This document shows, one piece after another, positions 16,081 through 23,765 of a stretch of DNA of 40,809 bases. Location of the stretch: assembly GCA_041633555.1 (NCBI GenBank), contig JBFKFZ010000025.1, positions 1 to 40,809 on the forward strand, in the 5' to 3' direction. A program made the translations under genes and the position numbers. The stretch is from JAHEAO01 sp041633555. Its GTDB lineage: Bacteria; Pseudomonadota; Alphaproteobacteria; Rhodobacterales; Rhodobacteraceae. The notes below the pieces were generated by a model. The model was given only the letters and a program-made list of their open reading frames with translations, was not told where the DNA came from and did not search any database. Each line of letters opens with the position of its first letter. The first letter of the stretch is position 1.

Positions 16081-17334
16081 ATGATCTCAGCCCGCGCGCC
16101 CATCTATCTCAGCCACTCGCCGACACCGAGTGTACAGGGCTTCGCCTTGCTTGCCGGTATGGATGCCGCCGTGCGTGGAACGCTGATTTCGGTCATGCCG
16201 CTCGCGGTCTACAGGGCGCTCGGGGATGCGGCGGTGGTATCGAGGGTCTATTTCTTCGTCGGCATCGCGGCACTTGCCTGCGGATTGCTGGTGCCGTGGC
16301 TCTCGCGCTTCGTCGCGCGCCGCTGGCTCTTCACCGGCGGATCGGCGCTTTACCTCGTCGGTATGGCATTGGCGATCCTCGGCGGGGCGGCCGGAATCGT
16401 GGCCGCCCTCTTCATCAATGCAGTCGCGACGGTCGTCACCTTCATCTGCTTCAATGCCTATCTGCTCGATTACATCCAGCGCGCCGAGTTGGGCAAGGCC
16501 GAGACGATGCGGATGGTCTATAGCGCCGCGCCCTGGGCCCTGGGTCCCTTTGCCGGGGTCTGGCTTCTCAGTTGGTGGCACCCCGCACCATTCCTGGTGG
16601 CCGGTATGTTCGGTCTGGCGCAGATTCTGATCTTTTGGTGGCTGCGCCTCGGCAATGGCAAGCAGATTACGCGGGCACGCGGTCCTGCTGCCAATCCGCT
16701 GGCCTTTCTGGGCCGGTTCTTCCAACAGCCCCGCCTGATCGCGGGTTGGTATTTCGCGGTGATCCGGTCCTGCGGCTGGTGGGTCTATGTCGTCTATCTG
16801 CCGATCTACTGCATCGAAGCGGGGCTCGGCGACAAGGTCGGTGGAATCGCTCTTTCAGGCACCAATGCTCTGCTCTTCATCACGCCCCTGATGCTGCGGC
16901 TGGTGCACCGGACCTCTGTCCGCTGGTCGGTGCGGGCGTCCTTCATCTTGGGAGGATTGGCACTGATCGGATTCACGGTGTTCGGCAGCCTGCCCTGGGT
17001 CGCGCTCTGGCTGGCGGTTCTGGCCTCGGTGACGCTCGTGATGCTGGACGTCTGCGGCGGCTTGCCGTTCCTGATGGCCGTGAAACCCTCGGAGCGAACC
17101 GAGATGGCGGCGGTCTATTCAAGCTTCCGCGATGTCTCAGGCATCTTCACGCCCGGCGCGGCTTGGCTGGTACTGTTGGTCTTTCCGGTTTCTGGCGTGT
17201 TTGCGGCCTGCGGCGTCGCGATGATCTCGGCCTGGGCGGTGGCGGGGCGGCTGCATCCAAGACTGGGCGCGCAACGCGCCGCGGTGGAGGTGCCGGCCCC
17301 ATCGGAGCCTAATCGAGCAGCCGCCGCGCGATGA
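16081..17334 (+). CDS. Major facilitator superfamily transporter
   Basis: This 417-residue protein has about 12 hydrophobic helices with short basic loops (for example SRFVARRW after helix 2), matching an MFS permease. The N-terminal helix contains GFALLAGMDAAVRGTLISVMPL. There is a large polar loop after helix 6 (GNGKQITRARGP). Substrate cannot be read from the sequence. The ribosome-binding site is weak. The last 26 nt overlap the convergent mcd gene, so the C-terminal tail is encoded over mcd's end. Confidence 0.85.
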   Translation: MISARAPIYLSHSPTPSVQGFALLAGMDAAVRGTLISVMPLAVYRALGDAAVVSRVYFFVGIAALACGLLVPWLSRFVARRWLFTGGSALYLVGMALAILGGAAGIVAALFINAVATVVTFICFNAYLLDYIQRAELGKAETMRMVYSAAPWALGPFAGVWLLSWWHPAPFLVAGMFGLAQILIFWWLRLGNGKQITRARGPAANPLAFLGRFFQQPRLIAGWYFAVIRSCGWWVYVVYLPIYCIEAGLGDKVGGIALSGTNALLFITPLMLRLVHRTSVRWSVRASFILGGLALIGFTVFGSLPWVALWLAVLASVTLVMLDVCGGLPFLMAVKPSERTEMAAVYSSFRDVSGIFTPGAAWLVLLVFPVSGVFAACGVAMISAWAVAGRLHPRLGAQRAAVEVPAPSEPNRAAAAR

Positions 17335-18991
17335 CCTGTGCCTGAATCTCCGCGGCCCCTTCAAAGATGTTCAGGATCCGCGCATCGCAGAGTATGCGGC
17401 TGATCTGGTATTCTAGGGCAAAGCCGTTGCCGCCGTGGATCTGCAGCGCGTTGTCGGCGGCCGCCCAGGCCACGCGCGCGCCCAGCAACTTGGCCATTCC
17501 CGCTTCCAGATCACAACGCTTGGCATGGTCCTTTTGCCATGCGGAATGATAGGTCAATTGCCGCGTGACCATGATCTCGACCGCCATCATCGCCAACTTG
17601 CCACCGACGCGGGGGAAGTTGATCAGGCTCTTGCCGAACTGCTTTCGCTCAAGCGCATATTGCATGCCAACTTCCAGCGCGTTCTGCGCAACACCAATGG
17701 CCCGGGCGGCGGTCTGGATGCGGGCGCTTTCGAAGGTCTGCATCAGCTGCTTGAAGCCCTGACCCTCGACGCCGCCCAGAAGGTTGTCGGCGCCGACCTT
17801 GAACCCGTCAAAGCCAAGCTCGTATTCCTTCATGCCGCGATAGCCCAGAACCTTAATCTCGCCGCCGGTCATGCCCGGCGTCGGGAACGGATCGGCATCG
17901 GTGCCCGGGGTCTTTTCGGCGAGGAACATCGACAGACCGCGGTAGTCGGTTGTGTCCGGATCGGTGCGAGCCAGCAGCGTCATCACATGCGTCCGCGCGG
18001 CATGGGTGATCCAGGTCTTGTTGCCGGTCACTTCGTAGCTGTCGCCGACCTTGGCCGCACGGGTTCGCAAACTGCCAAGGTCAGATCCCGTATTCGGTTC
18101 GGTGAAAACCGCGGTGGGCAGGATCTCGGCGCTGGCAAGCTTCGGAAGCCAATCGGATTTCTGCTGGTCCGTGCCGCCGCAAAGGATCAGTTCCGCGGCG
18201 ATTTCGGACCGGGTGCCGAGTGAGCCGACACCGATATAGCCGCGCGACAGCTCTTCCGAGACGACCACCATCGAGGCTTTGGACAGGCCAAAACCGCCGA
18301 ATTCTTCAGGGATCGTCAAGCCGAATACGCCCATCTCTGCGAGTTCCTCGATGATCTCCATCGGGATCAACTCGTCCTTGAGGTGCCAGTCATGGGCGTT
18401 CGGTGCGACGCGCTCATCGGCGAACCGACGAAACTGTGCGCGGATCATCTCGAGTTCGTCGTCCAGGCCGGTGGCGCCGAAGGTGGCATGGCCGTGATTG
18501 TCCTGCATCAACTCGACCAGCCGCATCCGCGCTGCTTGTTTGTTGCCGGCTTGCGAAAGCATGACGACGGCGGGATGCAGCAGCGCTTTCTGGTCGTCTT
18601 CGGTCAGTCCGATATCGTGAAGGCGGGCGATCTCACCCTGGCTCATCGGGATACCGCCTTGGATCTGCGAGAGGTACTCTCCGAAGGCGATCTGATGGAT
18701 CAGCTGCTCCATTTCACCGAATTTTCCATCCGACCGCAGCCGCTCGGCCCAGTTCTGCATCTGGCGCAGCGCCTCGAGATAGGTGGCGAGCCATGAAAGT
18801 GCGTGCGCGGCAGTCTGGTTTTCTTCCAGCAGCGCCGCCGAAACCCGGCCATTCGATGTCAGCCGATCGCGCAGCAGAGCGGCTGCCGTCGCCATTACCG
18901 TTTCCACGGCGGGCACGGCGGCAGAAGTGAGATCGAGCAGATCCGGCAAGGTCACGTGTGTCACAGGCATATCCTGACCGTCATGCGGCAT
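17309..18991 (-). CDS. mcd: (2S)-methylsuccinyl-CoA dehydrogenase-type acyl-CoA dehydrogenase
   Basis: At 560 residues this is longer than ordinary acyl-CoA dehydrogenases (about 380) because of an N-terminal helical extension of about 170 residues, the hallmark of Mcd of the ethylmalonyl-CoA pathway (methylsuccinyl-CoA to mesaconyl-CoA). The ACAD core has RRFADERVAPNAHDW, IPEEFGGFGLSKA, VFTEPNTGSDLGSLRTRA and the C-terminal QIHGGNGF and IFEGAAEIQ. The Glu of that last block is in the classical catalytic-base position. AAAGGGAG lies 8 nt before ATG 18991. Electrons would go to ETF, encoded at 30357-32041. Assignment rests on extension plus core resemblance; another long ACAD is the alternative. 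Confidence 0.85.
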   Translation of the reverse strand: MPHDGQDMPVTHVTLPDLLDLTSAAVPAVETVMATAAALLRDRLTSNGRVSAALLEENQTAAHALSWLATYLEALRQMQNWAERLRSDGKFGEMEQLIHQIAFGEYLSQIQGGIPMSQGEIARLHDIGLTEDDQKALLHPAVVMLSQAGNKQAARMRLVELMQDNHGHATFGATGLDDELEMIRAQFRRFADERVAPNAHDWHLKDELIPMEIIEELAEMGVFGLTIPEEFGGFGLSKASMVVVSEELSRGYIGVGSLGTRSEIAAELILCGGTDQQKSDWLPKLASAEILPTAVFTEPNTGSDLGSLRTRAAKVGDSYEVTGNKTWITHAARTHVMTLLARTDPDTTDYRGLSMFLAEKTPGTDADPFPTPGMTGGEIKVLGYRGMKEYELGFDGFKVGADNLLGGVEGQGFKQLMQTFESARIQTAARAIGVAQNALEVGMQYALERKQFGKSLINFPRVGGKLAMMAVEIMVTRQLTYHSAWQKDHAKRCDLEAGMAKLLGARVAWAAADNALQIHGGNGFALEYQISRILCDARILNIFEGAAEIQAQVIARRLLD

Positions 18992-19159
18992 CGGTGCGAC
19001 TCCCTTTTTGCTGTCCGGTCGGGGATATTATCTTTGCAGGTGCAGCGCAATTAAAATTCAGTCAGAGCCCAATTTTCGAATGAAAGTGTCGCGCATGATT
19101 TCTCCGTGAAAGACCTGCCGGAATGATCTAGAAGCGATGTATAGAGCCGGGGATGAGGA
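18992..19159. promoter_or_regulatory. Divergent intergenic region, mcd / TauE permease
   Basis: This 168-bp gap holds the ribosome-binding site of mcd and, on the reverse strand, a TAATAT at 19025-19030 that could be its -10 box. AGCGCAAT at 19044-19051 matches the core of the repeated operator-like sequence upstream of pckA. The stretch 19050-19090 is A/T-rich. No clear -35 could be placed. Confidence 0.35.
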
Positions 19160-19930
19160 ATGGAGCAGGTTTTTAGCGGTTTCGACCCGTTTCTGATAGG
19201 TGTCGCGCTGGCAGTGACGGTCTTTGCCGGCTTCGTGAAGGGCGCGGTGGGGTTCGCCATGCCGATGATCATGATCTCGGCCTTGGGCTCGTTCATGTCG
19301 CCCGAACTCGCGCTTGCGGCATTGATCGTGCCGACGCTCGTTGCGAACGTCTGGCAGGGTGCCCGCGGTGGCTTCACTGCCGCCTGGGCGGCGATCATGA
19401 AGTTTCGCTTCTATATCAGCATCGTGCTTGTCTGCATCGCCCTGAGCGCCCAGTTGGTGCGGCTTCTGCCGGCCTCCATCATGCTTCTGATACTCGGGAT
19501 TCCGATCGCGCTATTTGCCTTGATGCAGCTTGTCGGTTGGCGGCTTACGATCCGGGACGAGCACCGCCGCAGGGCCGAAGTGCTGATCGCGAGCTTTGCC
19601 GGGCTGGTTGGGGGCATTTCGGGGGTCTGGGGGCCGCCGACAGTCGCCTATCTGACAGCACTGGATACGCCGAAATCGGATCACATTAGAACCCAGGGCG
19701 TGGTCTATGCGGCGGGCGCGATTGTGCTGTTCTTCGCGCATCTGCGCTCCGGAGTGTTGAACGCTCAAACGGTGCCGCTCAGCCTCGCGCTGGTCGTGCC
19801 AGCCTTGCTGGGGATGATGTTGGGTTTTTGGGCGCATGACCGGCTCGACCAAGCGAGGTTTCGAAAAGCGACTCTGGCCGTTCTGGTGATAGCAGGCCTC
19901 AATCTCGTCCGGCGCGGTCTCATGGCCTGA
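19160..19930 (+). CDS. TauE/SafE family sulfite/anion exporter-like permease
   Basis: This 256-residue membrane protein has about eight hydrophobic helices and the two TauE/SafE half-motifs: FAGFVKGAVGFAMPMIMI (about 21-38) and ASFAGLVGGISGVWGPPTV (about 145-163). Members export sulfite, sulfoacetate or other organic anions; the actual substrate is not predictable here. GAGGA stands directly before the ATG. The gene diverges from mcd and is followed by the folate ligase gene in the same direction. Confidence 0.88.
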   Translation: MEQVFSGFDPFLIGVALAVTVFAGFVKGAVGFAMPMIMISALGSFMSPELALAALIVPTLVANVWQGARGGFTAAWAAIMKFRFYISIVLVCIALSAQLVRLLPASIMLLILGIPIALFALMQLVGWRLTIRDEHRRRAEVLIASFAGLVGGISGVWGPPTVAYLTALDTPKSDHIRTQGVVYAAGAIVLFFAHLRSGVLNAQTVPLSLALVVPALLGMMLGFWAHDRLDQARFRKATLAVLVIAGLNLVRRGLMA

Positions 19931-19971
19931 CGCGGGTTGAATGATTGGTCGGGTGGCGCGACGATATTCGC

Positions 19972-20652
19972 ATGATCCGCGATTCCCAACCGGCGGGCAG
20001 TTCTATATTCGTGAACTTCCCGGCGCACTGGGTGGTCGAGACTGGCGAAGGTGAAGCAATGATTGCGCGGCAGGCAAAGGCAGACATCGCCCGTTGGCGC
20101 AAGTCCCAACGAGAGGCGCTGATCGCCGCACGGCTCGCCGTTCCGGCCGCGGAGCGGACACGGGTGGCCGAGGAGGTTGCCGCAGTTCTCGATCAGTTGG
20201 TGGCACCTCGTTCGGGGCAGATCATCAGTCTCTATTGGCCCTTTCGCGGCGAACTCGACCTGCGTAACTGGATGCGTACGGCACATGAAAAGGGTGCCCG
20301 CACGGCGCTGCCCGTCGTCGAGGAGAAAGCGCAGCCGTTGGTCTTCCGTGAATGGTCCCCGGGATGCCGGATGGAACGTGGTGTCTGGAACATCCCGATC
20401 CCGGCATCCGACACGCAGATCCTGCCCAACATCGTCATAGCACCGCTTGTCGGTCATGATCCCGGTTGCTTCCGGCTGGGTTATGGCGGAGGCTTCTATG
20501 ACCGGACCCTCGCTGCGATGGCCGAGCGTCCGAAGGTCATTGGTGTGGGTCTGCCGATCGCCGAACTGTCCACGATCTTCCCGCAGCCGTTCGACATTCC
20601 GATGGACGTCATTGTGACCGGCAGGGATCGAATACTGACCCGAGACCTTTAG
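19972..20652 (+). CDS. 5-formyltetrahydrofolate cyclo-ligase
   Basis: This ATP-dependent enzyme converts 5-formyl-THF to 5,10-methenyl-THF. The ligase core starts at about ARWRKSQREALIAARLAVPAAER, and the signature LGYGGGFYDR, the nucleotide/substrate loop, lies near the C-terminus. IAPLVGHDPGCFR precedes it. An N-terminal extension of about 45 residues (with SSIFVNFPAHWVVE) is present. The start is uncertain: ATG 19972 is my choice, a TTG at 19945 is also in frame, and neither has a strong ribosome-binding site. With folK and fmt it completes a one-carbon theme. Confidence 0.9.
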   Translation: MIRDSQPAGSSIFVNFPAHWVVETGEGEAMIARQAKADIARWRKSQREALIAARLAVPAAERTRVAEEVAAVLDQLVAPRSGQIISLYWPFRGELDLRNWMRTAHEKGARTALPVVEEKAQPLVFREWSPGCRMERGVWNIPIPASDTQILPNIVIAPLVGHDPGCFRLGYGGGFYDRTLAAMAERPKVIGVGLPIAELSTIFPQPFDIPMDVIVTGRDRILTRDL

Positions 20653-20671
20653 CCAAGTCCTGTAGTTGGCT
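20651..20671 (+). terminator. Weak hairpin at the 5-formyl-THF cyclo-ligase stop
   Basis: AGCCAA and TTGGCT form a 6-bp stem around a 9-nt loop, starting inside the stop codon. Only two T residues follow, so intrinsic termination would be weak. Confidence 0.35.
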
Positions 20672-21098
20672 TGAATCGGGCCGGTCGAATTCCATTTCGC
20701 CCATCTTGAGTGTGCCCCGTCGATCACTCACGGACTAGGTAAGGTTCAATGTCCTTAGCGGACCGGAATGTAGGCCGTTCGTTCGAATTCTTGATGTCTC
20801 ACGCCCGGAGATGGCGGCGAAGCCAGGTTCTTGTCGAAGCACAAAATCAACAAATTTACACTTCGAAAGATCATCAATCTACAATTTGCTTCACTAATCG
20901 AACATTCCCTTGAGAAAACCGGCGCCGGTGACTTCCGCAACCGCGACGGCATCCAAACTCTTTCAAAAAATGCGGGGCTGGGTACCAGCGACAAACTGCG
21001 AAAGCACGGCGTAGTCGAAAATTCCCCCCACTCGGTCCATGAGGTCAACAAGGGGCTATCCAAAAATCCCGGCCCGTAGCGGTCGGGTCGGGGCCGAT
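20653..21098. other. 446-bp gap without a supportable gene
   Basis: This is the largest gene-free stretch in the window and is visibly A/T-richer than its flanks, especially 20840-20920. Short frames exist on both strands (20831-21079 plus, 20755-21102 minus), but neither has a convincing ribosome-binding site, start or recognisable motif, and each shadows the other. I see no tRNA, no inverted-repeat-bounded insertion sequence and no recognisable transposase fragment. Its pckA-proximal end contains a terminator-like hairpin. It could hold a small RNA, a decayed element or long 3' untranslated regions. Confidence 0.5.
21062..21087 (-). terminator. Probable intrinsic terminator of pckA
   Basis: On the reverse strand, starting 11 nt after the pckA stop, CCCGACC-loop-GGCCGGG forms a GC-rich stem with one A-C mismatch, followed by A and five T residues (21062-21066 on the plus strand read AAAAA). 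The layout is that of a rho-independent terminator. Confidence 0.6.
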
Positions 21099-22697
21099 TC
21101 AACCGATCGCGACGGCCTTCACGTCATCGTCGATCTTGTCCGCGTACTTCTCGAAATTCGCCGCGAACATATCGACGAGCTTCTTGGCCTGGCGGTCATA
21201 AGCGGCTGCGTCGTCCCAAGTGCGACGCGGATCCAGCAGGATATCGGCAACTCCGGGAACCGAAACAGGGACTTCGAACCCGAAGTTGGTGTCCTTGCGG
21301 AACTTCGCCTCTGCGAGCGATCCGTCGAGTGCTGCCGTCAAGAGCGCCCGGGTGGCCTTTATCGGCATCCGGCTGCCGGTGCCGAACGCACCGCCGGTCC
21401 AGCCCGTGTTGACGAGCCAGCAGGTCGCCCCGTGCTTTGCGATCTTGTCGCGCAGGAGGTTGCCGTAGACCTCGGGCCTGCGGGCCATGAACGGCGCGCC
21501 AAAGCAGGTCGAGAAGGTCGGAATCGGATCGACGACGCCAAGTTCGGTGCCCGGTGTCTTTGAGGTGAAGCCGGACAGGAAATGATACATCGCCTGGGCC
21601 GGGGTCAGCCGCGCGATCGGCGGCAGGACACCAAAGGCGTCGCAGGTCAGCATGATGATGTTCTTGGGATGTCCGCCAAGCCCGGTTCTTGAGGCATTCG
21701 AAATGTAATTCATCGGGTAGGCGCAGCGCATGTTGGCGGTCAGGCTGTCATCCTCGAAGTTCAGGTCCCTCGTGTCCGGGTCGAAGGTCATGTTCTCCAC
21801 GACGGTGCCGAACTTGGTGGTGGTCGCGTAGATCTCCGGCTCGGCTTCGGGCGACAGATGGATTGTCTTGGCGTAGCAGCCGCCCTCGAAGTTGAATGTG
21901 CCGCGATCGGACCAGCCGTGCTCGTCATCGCCGATCAGCACGCGGTTCGGGTCAGCGGACAAAGTGGTCTTGCCGGTGCCGGAAAGCCCGAAGAATATGG
22001 CCGTGTCGACGGGATTGCCGGGCGCGTGGTTGGCCGAGCAATGCATCGGCATCACCTTCTTGGTCGGCAGCAGGTAGTTCAGCACCGAAAAGACCGATTT
22101 CTTGTTCTCGCCCGCATAAGCGCTGCTGGCAATCAGCATCATCTTCTTTTCGAAATTGATGGCGATCACGGTTTCCGAACGGCAGCCATGTCTTTCCGGA
22201 TCGGCCTTGAAGGACGGACAGTTAATGATCGTGAATTCGGGCGTAAACGTGTCGAGTTCCTTGCGCGAAGGGCGGCGCAGCATATGGCGGATGAACAGCC
22301 CGTGCCAGGCGAGTTCATTGACCAACCGCACGTCCAGCCGGTGTGCGGCATCGGCGCCAGCAAAGAGATCCTGAACGAAATAATCCTTGCCCTTCATATG
22401 TTCGAGCATGTCGGCATGTAGACGGTCGAACGCCACGGGGTCCATCGGCGGGTTGTTTTCCCACCACATGTCGGCTTCGACATCCGGTGTCTTGACGACG
22501 AATTTGTCCTTCGGGGACCGCCCGGTATGTTTTCCCGTCGTGACGAGCAGGCTGCCGCCCTTACCCAAGGTACTTTCGCCACGCAGCAGGGACTGTTCCA
22601 CCAAAGCAGGCTCGATCAGGTTGTAATAGACCTGACCCAAGCCGGTGATACCCTGTTCCGACAGCTCATAGCCCGGGTTTACCCGTCCGATGGTCAT
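21099..22697 (-). CDS. pckA: Phosphoenolpyruvate carboxykinase (ATP)
   Basis: This 532-residue enzyme converts oxaloacetate and ATP to PEP, the entry to gluconeogenesis. The phosphate-binding loop GLSGTGKTTLSADP (about 230-243), the metal/nucleotide segment DDEHGWSDRGTFNFEGGCYAK and the YISNASRTGLGGHPKN block identify the ATP-dependent form. I chose ATG 22697 (MTIGRVNPGYELSEQGI): AGGAG lies 7 nt upstream and the N-terminus fits the family; ATG 22703 would be too close to it. It is divergent from chvI and has operator-like repeats upstream. Confidence 0.97.
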   Translation of the reverse strand: MTIGRVNPGYELSEQGITGLGQVYYNLIEPALVEQSLLRGESTLGKGGSLLVTTGKHTGRSPKDKFVVKTPDVEADMWWENNPPMDPVAFDRLHADMLEHMKGKDYFVQDLFAGADAAHRLDVRLVNELAWHGLFIRHMLRRPSRKELDTFTPEFTIINCPSFKADPERHGCRSETVIAINFEKKMMLIASSAYAGENKKSVFSVLNYLLPTKKVMPMHCSANHAPGNPVDTAIFFGLSGTGKTTLSADPNRVLIGDDEHGWSDRGTFNFEGGCYAKTIHLSPEAEPEIYATTTKFGTVVENMTFDPDTRDLNFEDDSLTANMRCAYPMNYISNASRTGLGGHPKNIIMLTCDAFGVLPPIARLTPAQAMYHFLSGFTSKTPGTELGVVDPIPTFSTCFGAPFMARRPEVYGNLLRDKIAKHGATCWLVNTGWTGGAFGTGSRMPIKATRALLTAALDGSLAEAKFRKDTNFGFEVPVSVPGVADILLDPRRTWDDAAAYDRQAKKLVDMFAANFEKYADKIDDDVKAVAIG

Positions 22698-22782
22698 ATC
22701 CATACTCCTGCGCCCCACTCGGCGTCACTTCCGTTGCGATCAGGTGCCGGCAGGCCGCAGTCGGTCCCCCCTCGGCAGAAAA

Positions 22783-22810
22783 TCTATAACATGCAGAATT
22801 TGCTGGCGAA
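22783..22810 (-). promoter_or_regulatory. Candidate pckA promoter
   Basis: On the reverse strand TTCGCC (plus 22805-22810) and TATAGA (plus 22783-22788) are 16 bp apart. The -10 is fair, the -35 poor, as expected for an activator-dependent promoter. Predicted start about 22776, some 80 nt before the pckA ATG. Confidence 0.4.
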
Positions 22811-22828
22811 CAGAAGGCAATCGCTGCG

Positions 22829-22861
22829 TTAGCGCAATCATTCCGGATTTAGCGCAATCAT
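22829..22861. promoter_or_regulatory. Tandem 13-bp repeat resembling a LacI-family operator pair
   Basis: TTAGCGCAATCAT occurs at 22829-22841 and again, identical, at 22849-22861, exactly 20 bp apart, close to two helical turns. Each copy is an imperfect palindrome around GC|GC: read in reverse it is TGATTGCGCTAA, close to the TTAGCGCTAA type of LacI-family operators. From memory, the alphaproteobacterial regulator CceR, which activates gluconeogenic genes including pckA, uses a site of this type. The sites lie about 55-80 bp upstream of the predicted pckA start, an activator position. Confidence 0.55.
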
Positions 22862-22968
22862 CTTGCGCGGCCTCGAAACGATTGCCGCAAAGTGAGGCAA
22901 TTTGGCCATCTCGCGGAGAATTCTGAGGGGCGCGAGCCGGCCCAATCGCAATGATTCGCAGTTCTCTG

Positions 22969-22997
22969 TTGATTCCAAAGGGGGAAACCGGGATTAT
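22969..22997 (+). promoter_or_regulatory. Candidate chvI promoter
   Basis: TTGATT (22969-22974) and GATTAT (22992-22997) are separated by 17 bp; each matches four of six consensus bases. Transcription would start near 23004, which supports chvI translation from ATG 23041 and not from the upstream ATG 22996. Confidence 0.4.
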
Positions 22998-23040
22998 GCC
23001 AAGAAAATCAGGTGGCAGAGTAGTACGAAGGACCCCAGTT

Positions 23041-23742
23041 ATGTCGAGGATTGCATTGGTTGACGACGACAGGAACATCCTGACGTCGGTCGCAATGACG
23101 CTAGAGGCCGAAGGTTTCGAGGTCGAGACCTACAATGATGGTCAGGCTGCGCTGGACGCCTTCAACAAGCGCCTGCCGGACATGGCCGTGTTCGATATCA
23201 AAATGCCCCGGATGGACGGCATGGACCTGTTGCAGCGGGTGCGTCAGAAATCCTCGATGCCGGTCATCTTCCTGACCTCGAAGGATGACGAGATCGACGA
23301 GGTCTTGGGCCTGCGCATGGGCGCCGACGATTATGTGAAGAAACCGTTTTCGCAGCGCCTGCTGGTGGAACGGATCCGGGCGCTGCTGCGCCGTCAGGAA
23401 GCAATCGAGACCGGCGAAACCCCCGAAGGCGAAGAAAACAAGATAATGGTCCGAGGGGAACTGAGCATGGACCCGCTGCGCCATTCGGTCAGCTGGAAGG
23501 GCCGCGATGTCTCGCTGACCGTGACCGAGTTCCTGCTGCTGCAGGCCCTTGCGGCCCGGCCGGGCTTCGTGAAGAGCCGTGACCAGTTGATGGATGTCGC
23601 ATATGACGACCAAGTCTATGTCGACGACCGTACAATCGACAGCCATATCAAGCGTCTGCGCAAGAAGATGCGCACCGTAGATGATGATTTTACCGCGATC
23701 GAAACTCTTTACGGTATTGGATACAGATATAACGAAGAGTAG
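23041..23742 (+). CDS. chvI: ChvI-type response regulator
   Basis: This 233-residue OmpR/PhoB-family regulator has a receiver domain with the acidic triad Asp8-Asp9 and phospho-acceptor Asp52 (VFDIKMPRMDG), the FLTSKDDE switch with its lysine, and a C-terminal winged-helix DNA-binding domain ending in DDRTIDSHIKRLRKKM and GIGYRYNEE. ChvI governs envelope, acid and symbiosis or virulence responses in alphaproteobacteria. AAGGA lies about 10 nt upstream of ATG 23041, where the conserved MSRIALVDDD begins. It heads the chvI-chvG-hprK-rapZ-EIIA-HPr cluster. Confidence 0.93.
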   Translation: MSRIALVDDDRNILTSVAMTLEAEGFEVETYNDGQAALDAFNKRLPDMAVFDIKMPRMDGMDLLQRVRQKSSMPVIFLTSKDDEIDEVLGLRMGADDYVKKPFSQRLLVERIRALLRRQEAIETGETPEGEENKIMVRGELSMDPLRHSVSWKGRDVSLTVTEFLLLQALAARPGFVKSRDQLMDVAYDDQVYVDDRTIDSHIKRLRKKMRTVDDDFTAIETLYGIGYRYNEE

Positions 23743-23765
23743 TTGCGCTCGCGTCGAGGTTTGAC

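Larger units (their letters stand above)
22698..23040. promoter_or_regulatory. Divergent pckA / chvI control region (343 bp)
   Basis: No gene is seen here. Reading outward from pckA it contains the pckA ribosome-binding site, a candidate pckA promoter (22783-22810), two identical 13-mers (22829-22861), a segment with further CAATCGC-like repeats (22930-22960) and a candidate chvI promoter (22969-22997). An in-frame extension of chvI to an upstream ATG (22996) is possible but would overlap that promoter. Confidence 0.6.

Noticed and set aside
20755..21102. 115-codon minus frame and 82-codon plus frame in the pckA-proximal gap
   Set aside because: They overlap each other, lack ribosome-binding sites and recognisable motifs; I treated the region as non-coding pending expression data.
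22951..23040. N-terminal extension of chvI by up to 30 residues
   Set aside because: The conserved receiver start is MSRIALVDDD at 23041, and the upstream ATG 22996 overlaps a candidate promoter.
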